The position numbers were made by a program, and so were the translations under genes. This document shows, piece by piece, positions 7,170-12,479 of a stretch of DNA of 12,479 nt. Below the pieces are notes generated by a model that worked only from the letters and a program-made list of their open reading frames with translations, searched no databases and was not told the DNA's origin. Position 1 is the first letter of the stretch, and each line of letters begins with the position of its first letter. Source of the stretch: JACVRW01 sp052038485 (GTDB lineage: Bacteria > Actinomycetota > Thermoleophilia > Solirubrobacterales > Thermoleophilaceae); assembly GCA_052038485.1 (NCBI GenBank), contig JBQGCL010000109.1:1-12479 (forward strand), written 5' to 3'.

Positions 7170-8146
7170 GGAAGGTGTTCGTCAACGGCGAGTATCAGGA
7201 GCTCGGCGACGACGCGACCGTGGAGACCGTCGTGCGCCGGCTCGGCGTCGACCGGCGCGGCACGGCGGTGGCCGTCGACGGCGAGGTGATCCCGCGCGGC
7301 GAGTGGCACACGACCGAGCTGCGCGACGGACAGGAGATCGAGGTGCTGCACGCGGTCCAGGGCGGCTCGCCGCAGGCGTTCGCGATCGCGGGCCGCGCGC
7401 TGACCTCGCGGCTGATCCTGGGGACGGGGGGCTTCCGCAGCCTCGACGTGATGGCCGATGCCGCGCGCGAGTCCGGTGCCGAGCTGGCCACGGTCGCGAT
7501 GCGGCGCGTGGATCCCAACGCGCGCGGGTCGATTCTCGAGGTGCTCGGCGACGCCGGGCTCGAGGTGCTGCCCAACACGGCCGGCTGCTACACGGCCCGC
7601 GAGGCGGTCACGACGGCGCGGCTGGCGCGCGAGGCGCTCGGCACCGACTGGGTCAAGCTCGAGGTGATCGGCGACGATCGCACGCTGCTGCCCGACCCGG
7701 CCGAGCTGCTCGAGGCCGCCGAGACGCTGGTGGGCGAGGGCTTCGTGGTGCTGCCCTACACGAGCGACGACCCGATCCTGGCGCGCCGGCTCGAGGACGC
7801 CGGCTGCGCGGCGGTGATGCCGCTCGGCTCCCCGATCGGCAGCGGGATGGGCATCAACAACCCCTACAACCTGCGCCTGATCGTCGAGGGCGCGGGCGTG
7901 CCGGTGATCCTGGACGCGGGCGTGGGCACGGCCTCGGACGCGGCGCTGGCGATGGAGGCGGGCTGCGACGCGGTGCTCCTGGCCAGCGCGATCTCGCGCG
8001 CGGCCGACCCGGTGGCGATGGCGCGCGCGATGCGCAAGGCGATCGAGGCCGGCTACGAGGCGGGCCAGGCCGGCCGCATCCCGCGGCGGACGTACGCGCA
8101 GGCCTCGTCGCCCGAGGAGGGGCTGGCGGAGCTCGAGTCGCGGTGA
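7166..8146 (+). CDS. thiS-thiG: Fused sulfur carrier ThiS and thiazole synthase ThiG
   Basis: One uninterrupted 326-residue frame. Residues 1-67 are a ThiS beta-grasp domain ending V-Q-G-G (Gly66-Gly67); about 72-326 are ThiG, beginning A-I-A-G-R-A-L-T-S-R and G-T-G-G-F. ThiG condenses deoxyxylulose phosphate, dehydroglycine and sulfur from ThiS thiocarboxylate into the thiazole. In W-V-K-L-E-V-I, Lys164 is the expected Schiff-base lysine and Glu166 a catalytic acid; Asp250 in D-A-G-V-G matches the third key residue. G-S-P-I-G-S-G-M-G-I-N-N binds phosphate. No stop lies between the two parts. Fusions of this order are known (annotated as bifunctional sulfur carrier/thiazole synthase). The free C-terminal Gly that ThiS needs is internal here, so processing or a different sulfur route is implied. 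GAGGTG lies five bases before the ATG, which overlaps the thiO stop. A possible internal start (AGGAG, then GTG 7343) is noted in the findings. Confidence 0.93.
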   Translation: MRKVFVNGEYQELGDDATVETVVRRLGVDRRGTAVAVDGEVIPRGEWHTTELRDGQEIEVLHAVQGGSPQAFAIAGRALTSRLILGTGGFRSLDVMADAARESGAELATVAMRRVDPNARGSILEVLGDAGLEVLPNTAGCYTAREAVTTARLAREALGTDWVKLEVIGDDRTLLPDPAELLEAAETLVGEGFVVLPYTSDDPILARRLEDAGCAAVMPLGSPIGSGMGINNPYNLRLIVEGAGVPVILDAGVGTASDAALAMEAGCDAVLLASAISRAADPVAMARAMRKAIEAGYEAGQAGRIPRRTYAQASSPEEGLAELESR

Positions 8147-8634
8147 GCACCGAGCTCGAGCGAGGCGCCGTCGACGAGCTCGCAGAGCGCTGGCGCGCCG
8201 CCTGGCAGGGCGCCGGGTTCGAGGGCTGCTGCACGCCCGACGTCTCCTACGAGGATCCGGTCGCGGTCGACCCGCTGCGGCGCGTCGACGACCTCGACCG
8301 CCACGCGGCGGCGCTGCGCGGCGCTTTCCCGGACCTGCGCGTGGAGGCGACGGCGCCGCCGCTCGCGCGCGGCCAGCATGTCTGCGTGCCCTGGCGAGCG
8401 GTCGGCACGCACCGCGGCGACATCGGCACGGTCCTGCCTGCAACGGACCGGTTCGTAAGCCTGCACGGGCTGCACTACCTCGAGCTCGTCGACGGCCAGG
8501 TCCGCCGCGCCCGCGGCTTCTTCGACCTCTACGACGCGGCGACGCAGCTGGGGTTGCTGCCGGCGCGAGGCGGGATGGGCGAGACGGTCCTGCTGATGCT
8601 GCGCGGCTTCGGCCTCAGGCGGAGGCCTACTTGA
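8143..8634 (+). CDS. SnoaL-like (NTF2-fold) protein, last gene of the thi operon
   Basis: A 163-residue protein starting at a GTG that overlaps the thiS-thiG stop (GTGA), so the two are probably translationally coupled. The layout fits the SnoaL-like polyketide cyclase/ester cyclase group: an N-terminal helix with W-R-A-A-W, then D-V-S-Y-E-D-P (33-39), a helix leading to A-F-P-D-L-R-V-E (61-68), V-P-W-R-A-V-G-T-H (82-90), a D-R-F-V-S-L-H-G strand and L-V-D-G-Q-V (115-120), ending in F-F-D-L-Y-D. That fold makes a small hydrophobic cone used by isomerases, cyclases and hydrolases, so the fold does not fix the reaction. Its place in a riboswitch-controlled thi operon hints at a thiamine-related task, which is inference. 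Its 3' end overlaps the convergent cupredoxin gene by eight bases. The C-terminal R-R-R-P-T tail is basic. Confidence 0.8.
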   Translation: MSTELERGAVDELAERWRAAWQGAGFEGCCTPDVSYEDPVAVDPLRRVDDLDRHAAALRGAFPDLRVEATAPPLARGQHVCVPWRAVGTHRGDIGTVLPATDRFVSLHGLHYLELVDGQVRRARGFFDLYDAATQLGLLPARGGMGETVLLMLRGFGLRRRPT

Positions 8635-9064
8635 CCTTGATCGTGCCCTTCATGCCGGGGTGCACGCTGCACACGTAGTTGAAGGTGCCGGCCTTCTTGA
8701 ACTCGTGCGAGTAGGTGCCGCCGCCGTCGATGCCGCCCGGATCGCCGGACTGGAAGTCGTCGCCGGTCACGTCGTGGCCGACGGAGTCGTCGTTGGTCCA
8801 GGTGACGGTCTGGCCGGGCTTGATCGTCAGCGTGCCCGGGTTGAACTTGATGTCCTTCATGGACACCTGCGGGCCGCCGCCGGCGCCGCCGCTGTCGGCG
8901 GGCTCCTCCGCCTCGGGCGCCGGCTGCTCCTCCTGCGTCTCGGCCGGCGCGGCGGCGCCGCCGTTGTCGCCGCCCCCGCCGTCGTCGCTGTCGTCCCCGC
9001 CGCAGCCGGCGGCGACGACCGCGAGAGCGAGGCAGGCGAACAGCAGTGCAAGCAGGCGGCTCAT
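8627..9064 (-). CDS. Cupredoxin (plastocyanin/azurin-like) lipoprotein
   Basis: A predicted 145-residue extracytoplasmic, lipid-anchored blue-copper protein. The signal sequence ends in a lipobox A-A-G-C (Cys21). Residues 22-66 are a low-complexity linker of Asp, Gly, Ala, Glu and Pro that would hold the domain away from the membrane. The domain (about 67-145) contains K-F-N-P-G-T-L-T-I-K-P-G-Q-T-V-T-W-T-N-D, G-H-D-V with His97, and C-S-V-H-P-G-M giving Cys132, His135 and Met138: a complete type-1 copper ligand set. It may carry electrons or buffer copper; no partner oxidase is in the window. The ATG at 9064 begins a clear signal peptide but lacks a Shine-Dalgarno sequence. It lies 11 bases after argF on the same strand and is probably cotranscribed with it. 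A much longer frame upstream is antisense to argF and was not used. Confidence 0.9.
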   Translation of the reverse strand: MSRLLALLFACLALAVVAAGCGGDDSDDGGGGDNGGAAAPAETQEEQPAPEAEEPADSGGAGGGPQVSMKDIKFNPGTLTIKPGQTVTWTNDDSVGHDVTGDDFQSGDPGGIDGGGTYSHEFKKAGTFNYVCSVHPGMKGTIKVK

Positions 9065-9075
9065 CGCGGCGAAGC

Positions 9076-9936
9076 TTAGGAGAAAAGGAGCTCGAGAAGC
9101 GCCTTCTGTGCGTGCAGGCGGTTCTCGGCCTGATCCCACACCGCGGAGCGCTCCCCGTACAGCACTCCCTCGGAGATCTCCTCGCCCGGGTGGGCCGGGA
9201 GGTCGTGCAGGGCGATCACGTCGTCGCGCGCCTTCGCGAGCAGCCGCTCGTCCACGCGGTAGGGCTCGAGCAGCTGGCGCCTGCGCTCGGCGTCGGCCTC
9301 GTCGCCCATGCTGACCCAGATGTCCGTGTAGACGGCGTGCGCTCCGGCCACGGCCTCGTCGAGCGGCGTCGACGCCAGCTCCGGCAGCGCGAGCTCCGGC
9401 GGGGTCGAGATCGCGAACTCCACGCCGGCCCGGCGGCAGGCGATCAGCAGCGAGCGCGCCACGTTGTTGCCGTCGCCCACGTAGGCGAGCTTGAGGCCAG
9501 AGAGCGTCCCGAAGTGCTCGCGCAGCGTGACCATGTCGGCCAGCGCCTGGCACGGGTGGTGCTCGTAGGTGAGCATGTTGATCACGGGGATGTCCGAGTG
9601 CGCGGCGAGCTCCTCGACGGTGCTCTGGGGGCCGGTGCGGATCGCGATCGCGTCGACCATGCGCGACAGCACCAGCGCGGTGTCGCGCGGGGACTCGCCT
9701 CGCGACAGCTGCAGCTCGCCCTCGCGCAGCACGAGCGGCCAGCCCCCGAGCTCGAAGACGCCGGTCTCGAACGAGACGCGTGTGCGCGTGGACGGCTTGT
9801 CGAAAACGAGCGCGACGCTGTGGCCCTGAAGCGCACGCGAGCGCAGGCGATCCTGCTTGAGCTCGAGCGCGCGCTCGACGAGTGCGTACAGCTCGTCGCT
9901 CGTCAGCTCCTCTCCTGTCAGAAAATGCCGGGCCAT
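9076..9936 (-). CDS. argF: Ornithine carbamoyltransferase, with HDLP in place of HCLP
   Basis: The enzyme makes citrulline from ornithine and carbamoyl phosphate in arginine synthesis, in the cytoplasm. It has 286 residues, somewhat shorter than the usual 300-330. Carbamoyl-phosphate motif F-D-K-P-S-T-R-T-R is at 45-53, H-P-C-Q at 127-130, Y-V-G-D-G-N-N-V-A at 152-160, D-I-W-V-S-M-G at 205-211 (the ornithine-binding Asp and S-M-G loop) and D-Q-A-E-N-R-L-H at 268-275. The departure is at 244-247, H-D-L-P, where the family normally has H-C-L-P: the active-site Cys is Asp. The rest of the active site looks intact, so a lineage variant or a changed substrate is more likely than decay. GAGGA lies five bases before the ATG. 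That ATG overlaps the start of the divergent gene. The cupredoxin gene follows after 11 bases. Confidence 0.9.
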   Translation of the reverse strand: MARHFLTGEELTSDELYALVERALELKQDRLRSRALQGHSVALVFDKPSTRTRVSFETGVFELGGWPLVLREGELQLSRGESPRDTALVLSRMVDAIAIRTGPQSTVEELAAHSDIPVINMLTYEHHPCQALADMVTLREHFGTLSGLKLAYVGDGNNVARSLLIACRRAGVEFAISTPPELALPELASTPLDEAVAGAHAVYTDIWVSMGDEADAERRRQLLEPYRVDERLLAKARDDVIALHDLPAHPGEEISEGVLYGERSAVWDQAENRLHAQKALLELLFS

Positions 9937-9937
9937 G
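9934..9937. other. CATG shared by two divergent start codons
   Basis: The ATG of argF (minus strand, 9936-9934) and the ATG of the endonuclease/phosphatase-family gene (plus strand, 9935-9937) overlap in one CATG palindrome. No intergenic space remains, so each promoter and leader must lie inside the other gene. Confidence 0.8.
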
Positions 9938-10639
9938 CGCGTCCTCAGCTGGAATCTCTACCACGGCCGTGCGCTCGTCCCGGCCCACCGTCCGCTGCTC
10001 GACGAGTTCGCCGCAGCGCTCGACGGGTTCGAGTGGGACGTGGCCCTGCTCCAGGAGGCGCCGCCGCGCTGGTTCCGCGAGCTGTGCCGCCGCACGCGCT
10101 CGAGCGGCGTGCGTGTGCTGACGTCGCGCAACTTGCTTCCCCCGTTGCAGGGCCTGCTGGCCGACCTGGCGCCGGACCTGATCAAGTCGTGGGAGGGCGG
10201 CTCCAACCAGATCCTGGTGCGGGCGCCCGCGCGGGCGATGGAACACCGCCAGCTGACGCTCGCGTGGCGGCCCGAGCAGCGACGGATGCAGTGGGCGCGC
10301 CTCGAGGACGGCGTCTGCGTCGCCAACCTGCACGCCTCGGCCGGGCGGCCCGAGCGGGCCGCCACCGAGGTTCTGCTCGCGGCGCAGGCGGCCACCGACT
10401 GGAGCGGCTCGGCGCCGCTCGTGTTCGGTGGTGACTTCAACCTGCGTCCCACCCGGCAGCCCGAGCCGTTCGCGGAGCTGCGCGACCGCTTCGGCCTCGG
10501 CGACCCGACCGGCCCGCACGCCATCGACCATCTGCTGGTGCGCGGCCTTCGCGTGGTCGCCCCGCCACGGCAGGTCGAGCCGGAGGCGCGGCAGGGCCTG
10601 TCCGACCACGCCCCTGTCGTGGCCGAGTTCGTGCGATAG
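9935..10639 (+). CDS. Endonuclease/exonuclease/phosphatase (EEP) family protein
   Basis: A 234-residue protein of the metal-dependent DNase I/exonuclease III-like superfamily. The ordered active-site motifs are all present: W-N-L-Y-H with Asn7, L-L-Q-E with metal-binding Glu41, N-L-H with Asn131 and His133, G-G-D-F-N with Asp167 and Asn169, I-D-H with Asp198, and S-D-H with Asp224 and His225. It has no signal peptide or membrane segment and no extra DNA-binding domain, so the substrate (nucleic acid, phosphoinositide-like lipid or small phosphodiester) cannot be told. The start M-R-V-L-S-W-N-L is the normal N-terminus for the family, since the first strand carries the Asn. No Shine-Dalgarno sequence precedes it; the mRNA may be leaderless. 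It shares its start region with argF. Confidence 0.88.
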   Translation: MRVLSWNLYHGRALVPAHRPLLDEFAAALDGFEWDVALLQEAPPRWFRELCRRTRSSGVRVLTSRNLLPPLQGLLADLAPDLIKSWEGGSNQILVRAPARAMEHRQLTLAWRPEQRRMQWARLEDGVCVANLHASAGRPERAATEVLLAAQAATDWSGSAPLVFGGDFNLRPTRQPEPFAELRDRFGLGDPTGPHAIDHLLVRGLRVVAPPRQVEPEARQGLSDHAPVVAEFVR

Positions 10640-10674
10640 TCCGCCGTCGCACCCGGGAGGACAAGGAGCACGTC

Positions 10675-11448
10675 ATGGCGCAGAAGCGCGGCGGCAGCAG
10701 CACGGGCAGGTCGAAGTCCAGCTCGAGCAAGGCGAAGGCGGGAGCCTCGCGGAGCGCCAGTTCGCGCAGCGGCGCCTCGCGAAGCGCAGCCTCGCGGAGC
10801 GCAAGTTCGCGCAGCGGCGGCTCGCGCAGCACCGCTTCCCGCAAGGCCGCCGGCAGCAAGGGCGGCAAGACGACCGCCCGCAAGCGGACGGCCGGCAAGG
10901 CGGCGAGCGGCACCGCCAAGACCGCCGCGCGCGGCGCGCGCCGGGCGGGCGTCGAGGCGAAGACCGTCGCGGAGCTGCGCGAGGCCCTGCGCAAGAACCT
11001 GATCACGCCGTTCGACATGGTGCTGCTCTCGCGCGACCGCATCGAGGAGGTGCTCGGCGAGGCAGTGGACCAGGGCCGCATCACCGTCCGCGACGCCCAG
11101 CGCATCACCTCGGGGCTCGTCAAGCGCGGCCAGAAGCAGACGAGCGACGTCCTCAAGGACCTCGAGGGCCTGCTCTCCCGCGAGGGTGCCGCCAAGCGCG
11201 CCGCGGGCGCGCGCGGCCGCGCTGTCCGCTCAGCCTCCCCGGCGCTGGCGCAGGTCGACCGCGTGCGCCGCACGGCCGGCGTCGGCCCGAGCTTCCCGGT
11301 CACCGGCTACGACGACCTCAAGGCCGACCAGATCGTGAGCCGCCTCAGCACGCTCACCCCGGCCGAGCTGCGCAAGGTGCGCGACCACGAGCGCCGCAAC
11401 GCGAACCGCAAGACCGTGCTGAAGGCGATCGAGTCGAAGCTCGGCTGA
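10675..11448 (+). CDS. Histone-like protein with Ser-Arg pentad repeats and a helical phasin-like middle
   Basis: A 257-residue, highly basic protein. Residues 1-22 are Ser/Lys-rich; 23-57 are seven five-residue units of the x-(A/S)-S-R-S type, the last ending S-R-K; 58-92 are Lys/Ala/Arg-rich like bacterial H1-type tails and probably bind nucleic acid. Residues about 97-170 are charged amphipathic helices (L-R-E-A-L-R-K-N-L-I, then R-I-E-E-V-L-G-E-A-V-D-Q-G-R-I-T) that resemble phasin-like helical regions of actinobacterial proteins as I remember them. Residues about 207-257 form a separate C-terminal module with G-Y-D-D-L, S-T-L-T-P-A-E-L, V-R-D-H-E and N-R-K-T-V-L. AAGGAG lies six bases before the ATG, so the start is firm. 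A GATAGT preceded by TG (10632-10640) over the stop of the previous gene could be an extended -10. Likely role: nucleoid or granule association. Function is inference. Confidence 0.82.
   Translation: MAQKRGGSSTGRSKSSSSKAKAGASRSASSRSGASRSAASRSASSRSGGSRSTASRKAAGSKGGKTTARKRTAGKAASGTAKTAARGARRAGVEAKTVAELREALRKNLITPFDMVLLSRDRIEEVLGEAVDQGRITVRDAQRITSGLVKRGQKQTSDVLKDLEGLLSREGAAKRAAGARGRAVRSASPALAQVDRVRRTAGVGPSFPVTGYDDLKADQIVSRLSTLTPAELRKVRDHERRNANRKTVLKAIESKLG
10744..10833 (+). repeat. Two-copy 45-bp in-frame tandem repeat (15 residues each)
   Basis: Units 10744-10788 and 10789-10833 encode A-S-R-S-A-S-S-R-S-G-A-S-R-S-A and A-S-R-S-A-S-S-R-S-G-G-S-R-S-T (residues 24-38 and 39-53). Their first 30 bases differ at one position only, so the copies are recent or kept homogenised. 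Within each unit a shorter 15-base (five-residue) rhythm is visible. Confidence 0.85.
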
Positions 11449-11471
11449 AGGCCGACGAACGACCGCAAGAA

Positions 11472-11489
11472 GGGTGGAGGGGGCCACCC
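11472..11489 (+). terminator. Possible terminator hairpin after the histone-like gene
   Basis: GGGTGG (11472-11477) pairs perfectly with CCACCC (11484-11489) around a six-base loop, starting 23 bases after the stop codon. Only GTTCT follows, so there is no true U-tract; it could be a weak intrinsic terminator or a 3' end stabiliser. Confidence 0.4.
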
Positions 11490-11492
11490 GTT

Positions 11493-11545
11493 CTCACGAG
11501 GTTGCACTTAGCCCCCTATAGCGGGGTCAACTGCAACCTCGTGGG
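11493..11545. repeat. Long inverted repeat / hairpin between histone-like gene and RNA methyltransferase gene
   Basis: CACGAGGTTGCA (11495-11506) and TGCAACCTCGTG (11532-11543) are a perfect 12-base inverted repeat, extendable outward by one G-T and one C-G pair. Inside, after a C-C mismatch, TT/AA, an A-C mismatch, a G-T pair and CCCC/GGGG continue the stem to a seven-base loop CTATAGC. No T-run follows on either strand. It may be a bidirectional terminator, an operator-like palindrome, or a structured leader for the methyltransferase mRNA, whose start is 31 bases downstream. Confidence 0.6.
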
Positions 11546-11576
11546 TCAAGGGCCAGGTCACTAGCCTCGACGACCG

Positions 11577-12479
11577 ATGACTGAGACCGCCCGAACACGC
11601 CCGCGCACCGGCGACGAGCTCGAGCTGACGATCGACCGGCTCGCCCACGGCGGCGCCGGTGTCGCCCGCTTGGACGGCTACGTCGTGTTCGTGCGCGGCG
11701 CCGTTCCGGGCGACCGGGTCCGGGCGCGGGTGACCAAGTCGAAGCGCTCGTTCGCCGAGGCCGACTCGATCGACCTGCTCGAGCCCTCGCCAGACCGCGT
11801 CGAGCCGATCGCCCCGCACCCGGGCGCCCCCTGGCAGGTGCTGCCCTACGAGCGCCAGTTGGCCGAGAAGGAGGACCAGGTGCGCGACGCGCTGCAGCGC
11901 ATCGGGCGCTTCGAGTCGCCGCCGGTCGAGCCGATCGTTCCCGCCGTCGAGCCGCTGCGCTACCGCAACAAGCTCGAGTACTCGTTCGGCGACGACGAGG
12001 GCGGCGAGCTCGTCCTCGGCTTCCACCGCCCCGGCCGCTTCGACGCGATCGACGACGTGACCTCCGACATCCTCGCCTCCGAGCGGGTCGACGAGCTGCG
12101 CGAGGCCGTCAAGGCCTGGTGCCGCGCCGAGGGCCTCTCGGCCTGGGACCGGCGCTCCCAGCAGGGCCTGCTGCGCAACCTCGTCGTGCGCGAGGGGCGG
12201 CGCACGGGCCAGCTCCAAGCGCGCGTCGTGACGAGTCCGGGAGCTCAGTTCCGCGTGGAGGAGCTCGCCGCCGCCACGCCCGCCGACAGCTTCCTCTGGA
12301 CGCGCGCCGCGGGTGTCGCGGAGACCACCCGCGCCGGCGAGACGCAGGTCGTCAAGGGCAGCGCCAAGCTCGAGGAGGAGCTGTCCGGCCTGCGCTTCCA
12401 GATCTCGCCGGACGCCTTCTTCCAGACCAACACCGAGATGGCCGAGCGCCTCTACGGCGCCGCGATCGAGCTGGCCGGC
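11577..12479 (+). CDS. TRAM-domain class I RNA methyltransferase (RlmD/TrmA family), 5' part, no Fe-S cysteines
   Basis: The frame runs off the right edge after 301 codons. Residues about 10-66 are a TRAM domain (L-T-I-D-R-L-A-H-G-G-A-G-V-A-R, then F-V-R-G-A-V-P-G-D). Then come L-P-Y-E-R-Q-L-A-E-K (89-98), L-Q-R-I-G (106-110), L-R-Y-R-N-K-L-E-Y-S-F (127-137), the methyltransferase approach R-N-L-V-V-R-E (200-206) and F-Q-I-S-P-D-A-F-F-Q-T-N (274-285). This is the pattern of 23S rRNA or tRNA uracil-C5 methyltransferases. The catalytic Cys and SAM-binding motifs would lie beyond the window. Where Fe-S members have a Cys cluster, this protein reads A-P-H-P-G-A-P-W-Q (79-87); its only Cys so far is Cys182. 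The ATG 11577 has no Shine-Dalgarno sequence but gives a normal N-terminus. The target base is not determinable. Confidence 0.88.
   Translation, partial: MTETARTRPRTGDELELTIDRLAHGGAGVARLDGYVVFVRGAVPGDRVRARVTKSKRSFAEADSIDLLEPSPDRVEPIAPHPGAPWQVLPYERQLAEKEDQVRDALQRIGRFESPPVEPIVPAVEPLRYRNKLEYSFGDDEGGELVLGFHRPGRFDAIDDVTSDILASERVDELREAVKAWCRAEGLSAWDRRSQQGLLRNLVVREGRRTGQLQARVVTSPGAQFRVEELAAATPADSFLWTRAAGVAETTRAGETQVVKGSAKLEEELSGLRFQISPDAFFQTNTEMAERLYGAAIELAG

Noticed and set aside
6890..8443. Long minus-strand open frame antisense to thiO, thiS-thiG and the SnoaL-like gene
   Set aside because: Arg/Ala-rich low-information translation opposite three genes with clear family motifs.
9065..10609. Extension of the cupredoxin gene far upstream on the minus strand
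   Set aside because: The frame is open but is not the argF frame and has no domain character; the lipoprotein signal peptide begins at 9064.
10744..10833. CRISPR-like or mobile repeat
   Set aside because: The units are directly adjacent, in frame, and encode a regular Ser-Arg peptide repeat; there are no spacers.
11508..12218. Minus-strand open frame of 236 codons
   Set aside because: Antisense to the TRAM-domain methyltransferase, whose motifs on the plus strand are clear.

Overview
The window is very GC-rich, with strong G/C preference at third codon positions, GTG, TTG and probably CTG starts, and genes packed end to end. The style of its proteins (Ala/Arg-rich, several Sec or lipoprotein exports, a histone-like SR/KA-rich protein, clan GH-A hydrolases with NEP motifs) suggests a high-GC actinobacterial lineage, most likely the Thermoleophilia/Solirubrobacterales group. 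That placement is inference from style, not a database result. It looks like ordinary chromosome: I see no tRNA, rRNA, CRISPR array, insertion sequence or phage gene.

Left part (1-5818): the C-terminal part of a polytopic membrane protein enters from the left edge and converges on a four-helix membrane protein of unknown function. A secreted clan GH-A type glycoside hydrolase follows on the plus strand and converges on thiE. thiE is the last gene of a minus-strand run of two more, mutually similar hydrolases (one Sec-secreted, one lipoprotein) and thiE itself. thiE overlaps the hydrolase before it by a TTGA junction.

Middle (5819-8634): a divergent intergenic region carries a well-formed TPP riboswitch on the plus strand. 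It heads an operon of thiO (glycine oxidase), a single-ORF ThiS-ThiG fusion, and a SnoaL-like protein, with ATGA and GTGA overlaps. ThiO, ThiS and ThiG make the thiazole moiety and ThiE joins thiazole and pyrimidine, so the two strands hold complementary parts of one pathway. thiC, thiD, thiF and a cysteine desulfurase are not in the window. The thiO start is best explained as a CTG seven bases after AAGGAG, with the riboswitch P1 stem able to cover that ribosome binding site.

Right part (8627-12479): a minus-strand pair, argF then a cupredoxin lipoprotein. argF's start codon overlaps, in a CATG palindrome, the start codon of a plus-strand endonuclease/exonuclease/phosphatase family protein. 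Next come a histone-like protein with a two-copy 15-residue Ser-Arg repeat, an intergenic region with two hairpins, and the 5' part of a RlmD/TrmA-family RNA methyltransferase without the usual Fe-S cysteines, cut by the right edge.

The most interesting points are the ThiS-ThiG fusion with its internal Gly-Gly, the riboswitch/CTG arrangement, the HCLP-to-HDLP change in argF, the overlapping divergent starts, the three overlapping convergent gene ends (two sharing a CTAG), the SR-repeat protein and the long hairpin before the methyltransferase. I did not find a clear new defence, mobile or secondary-metabolite system.
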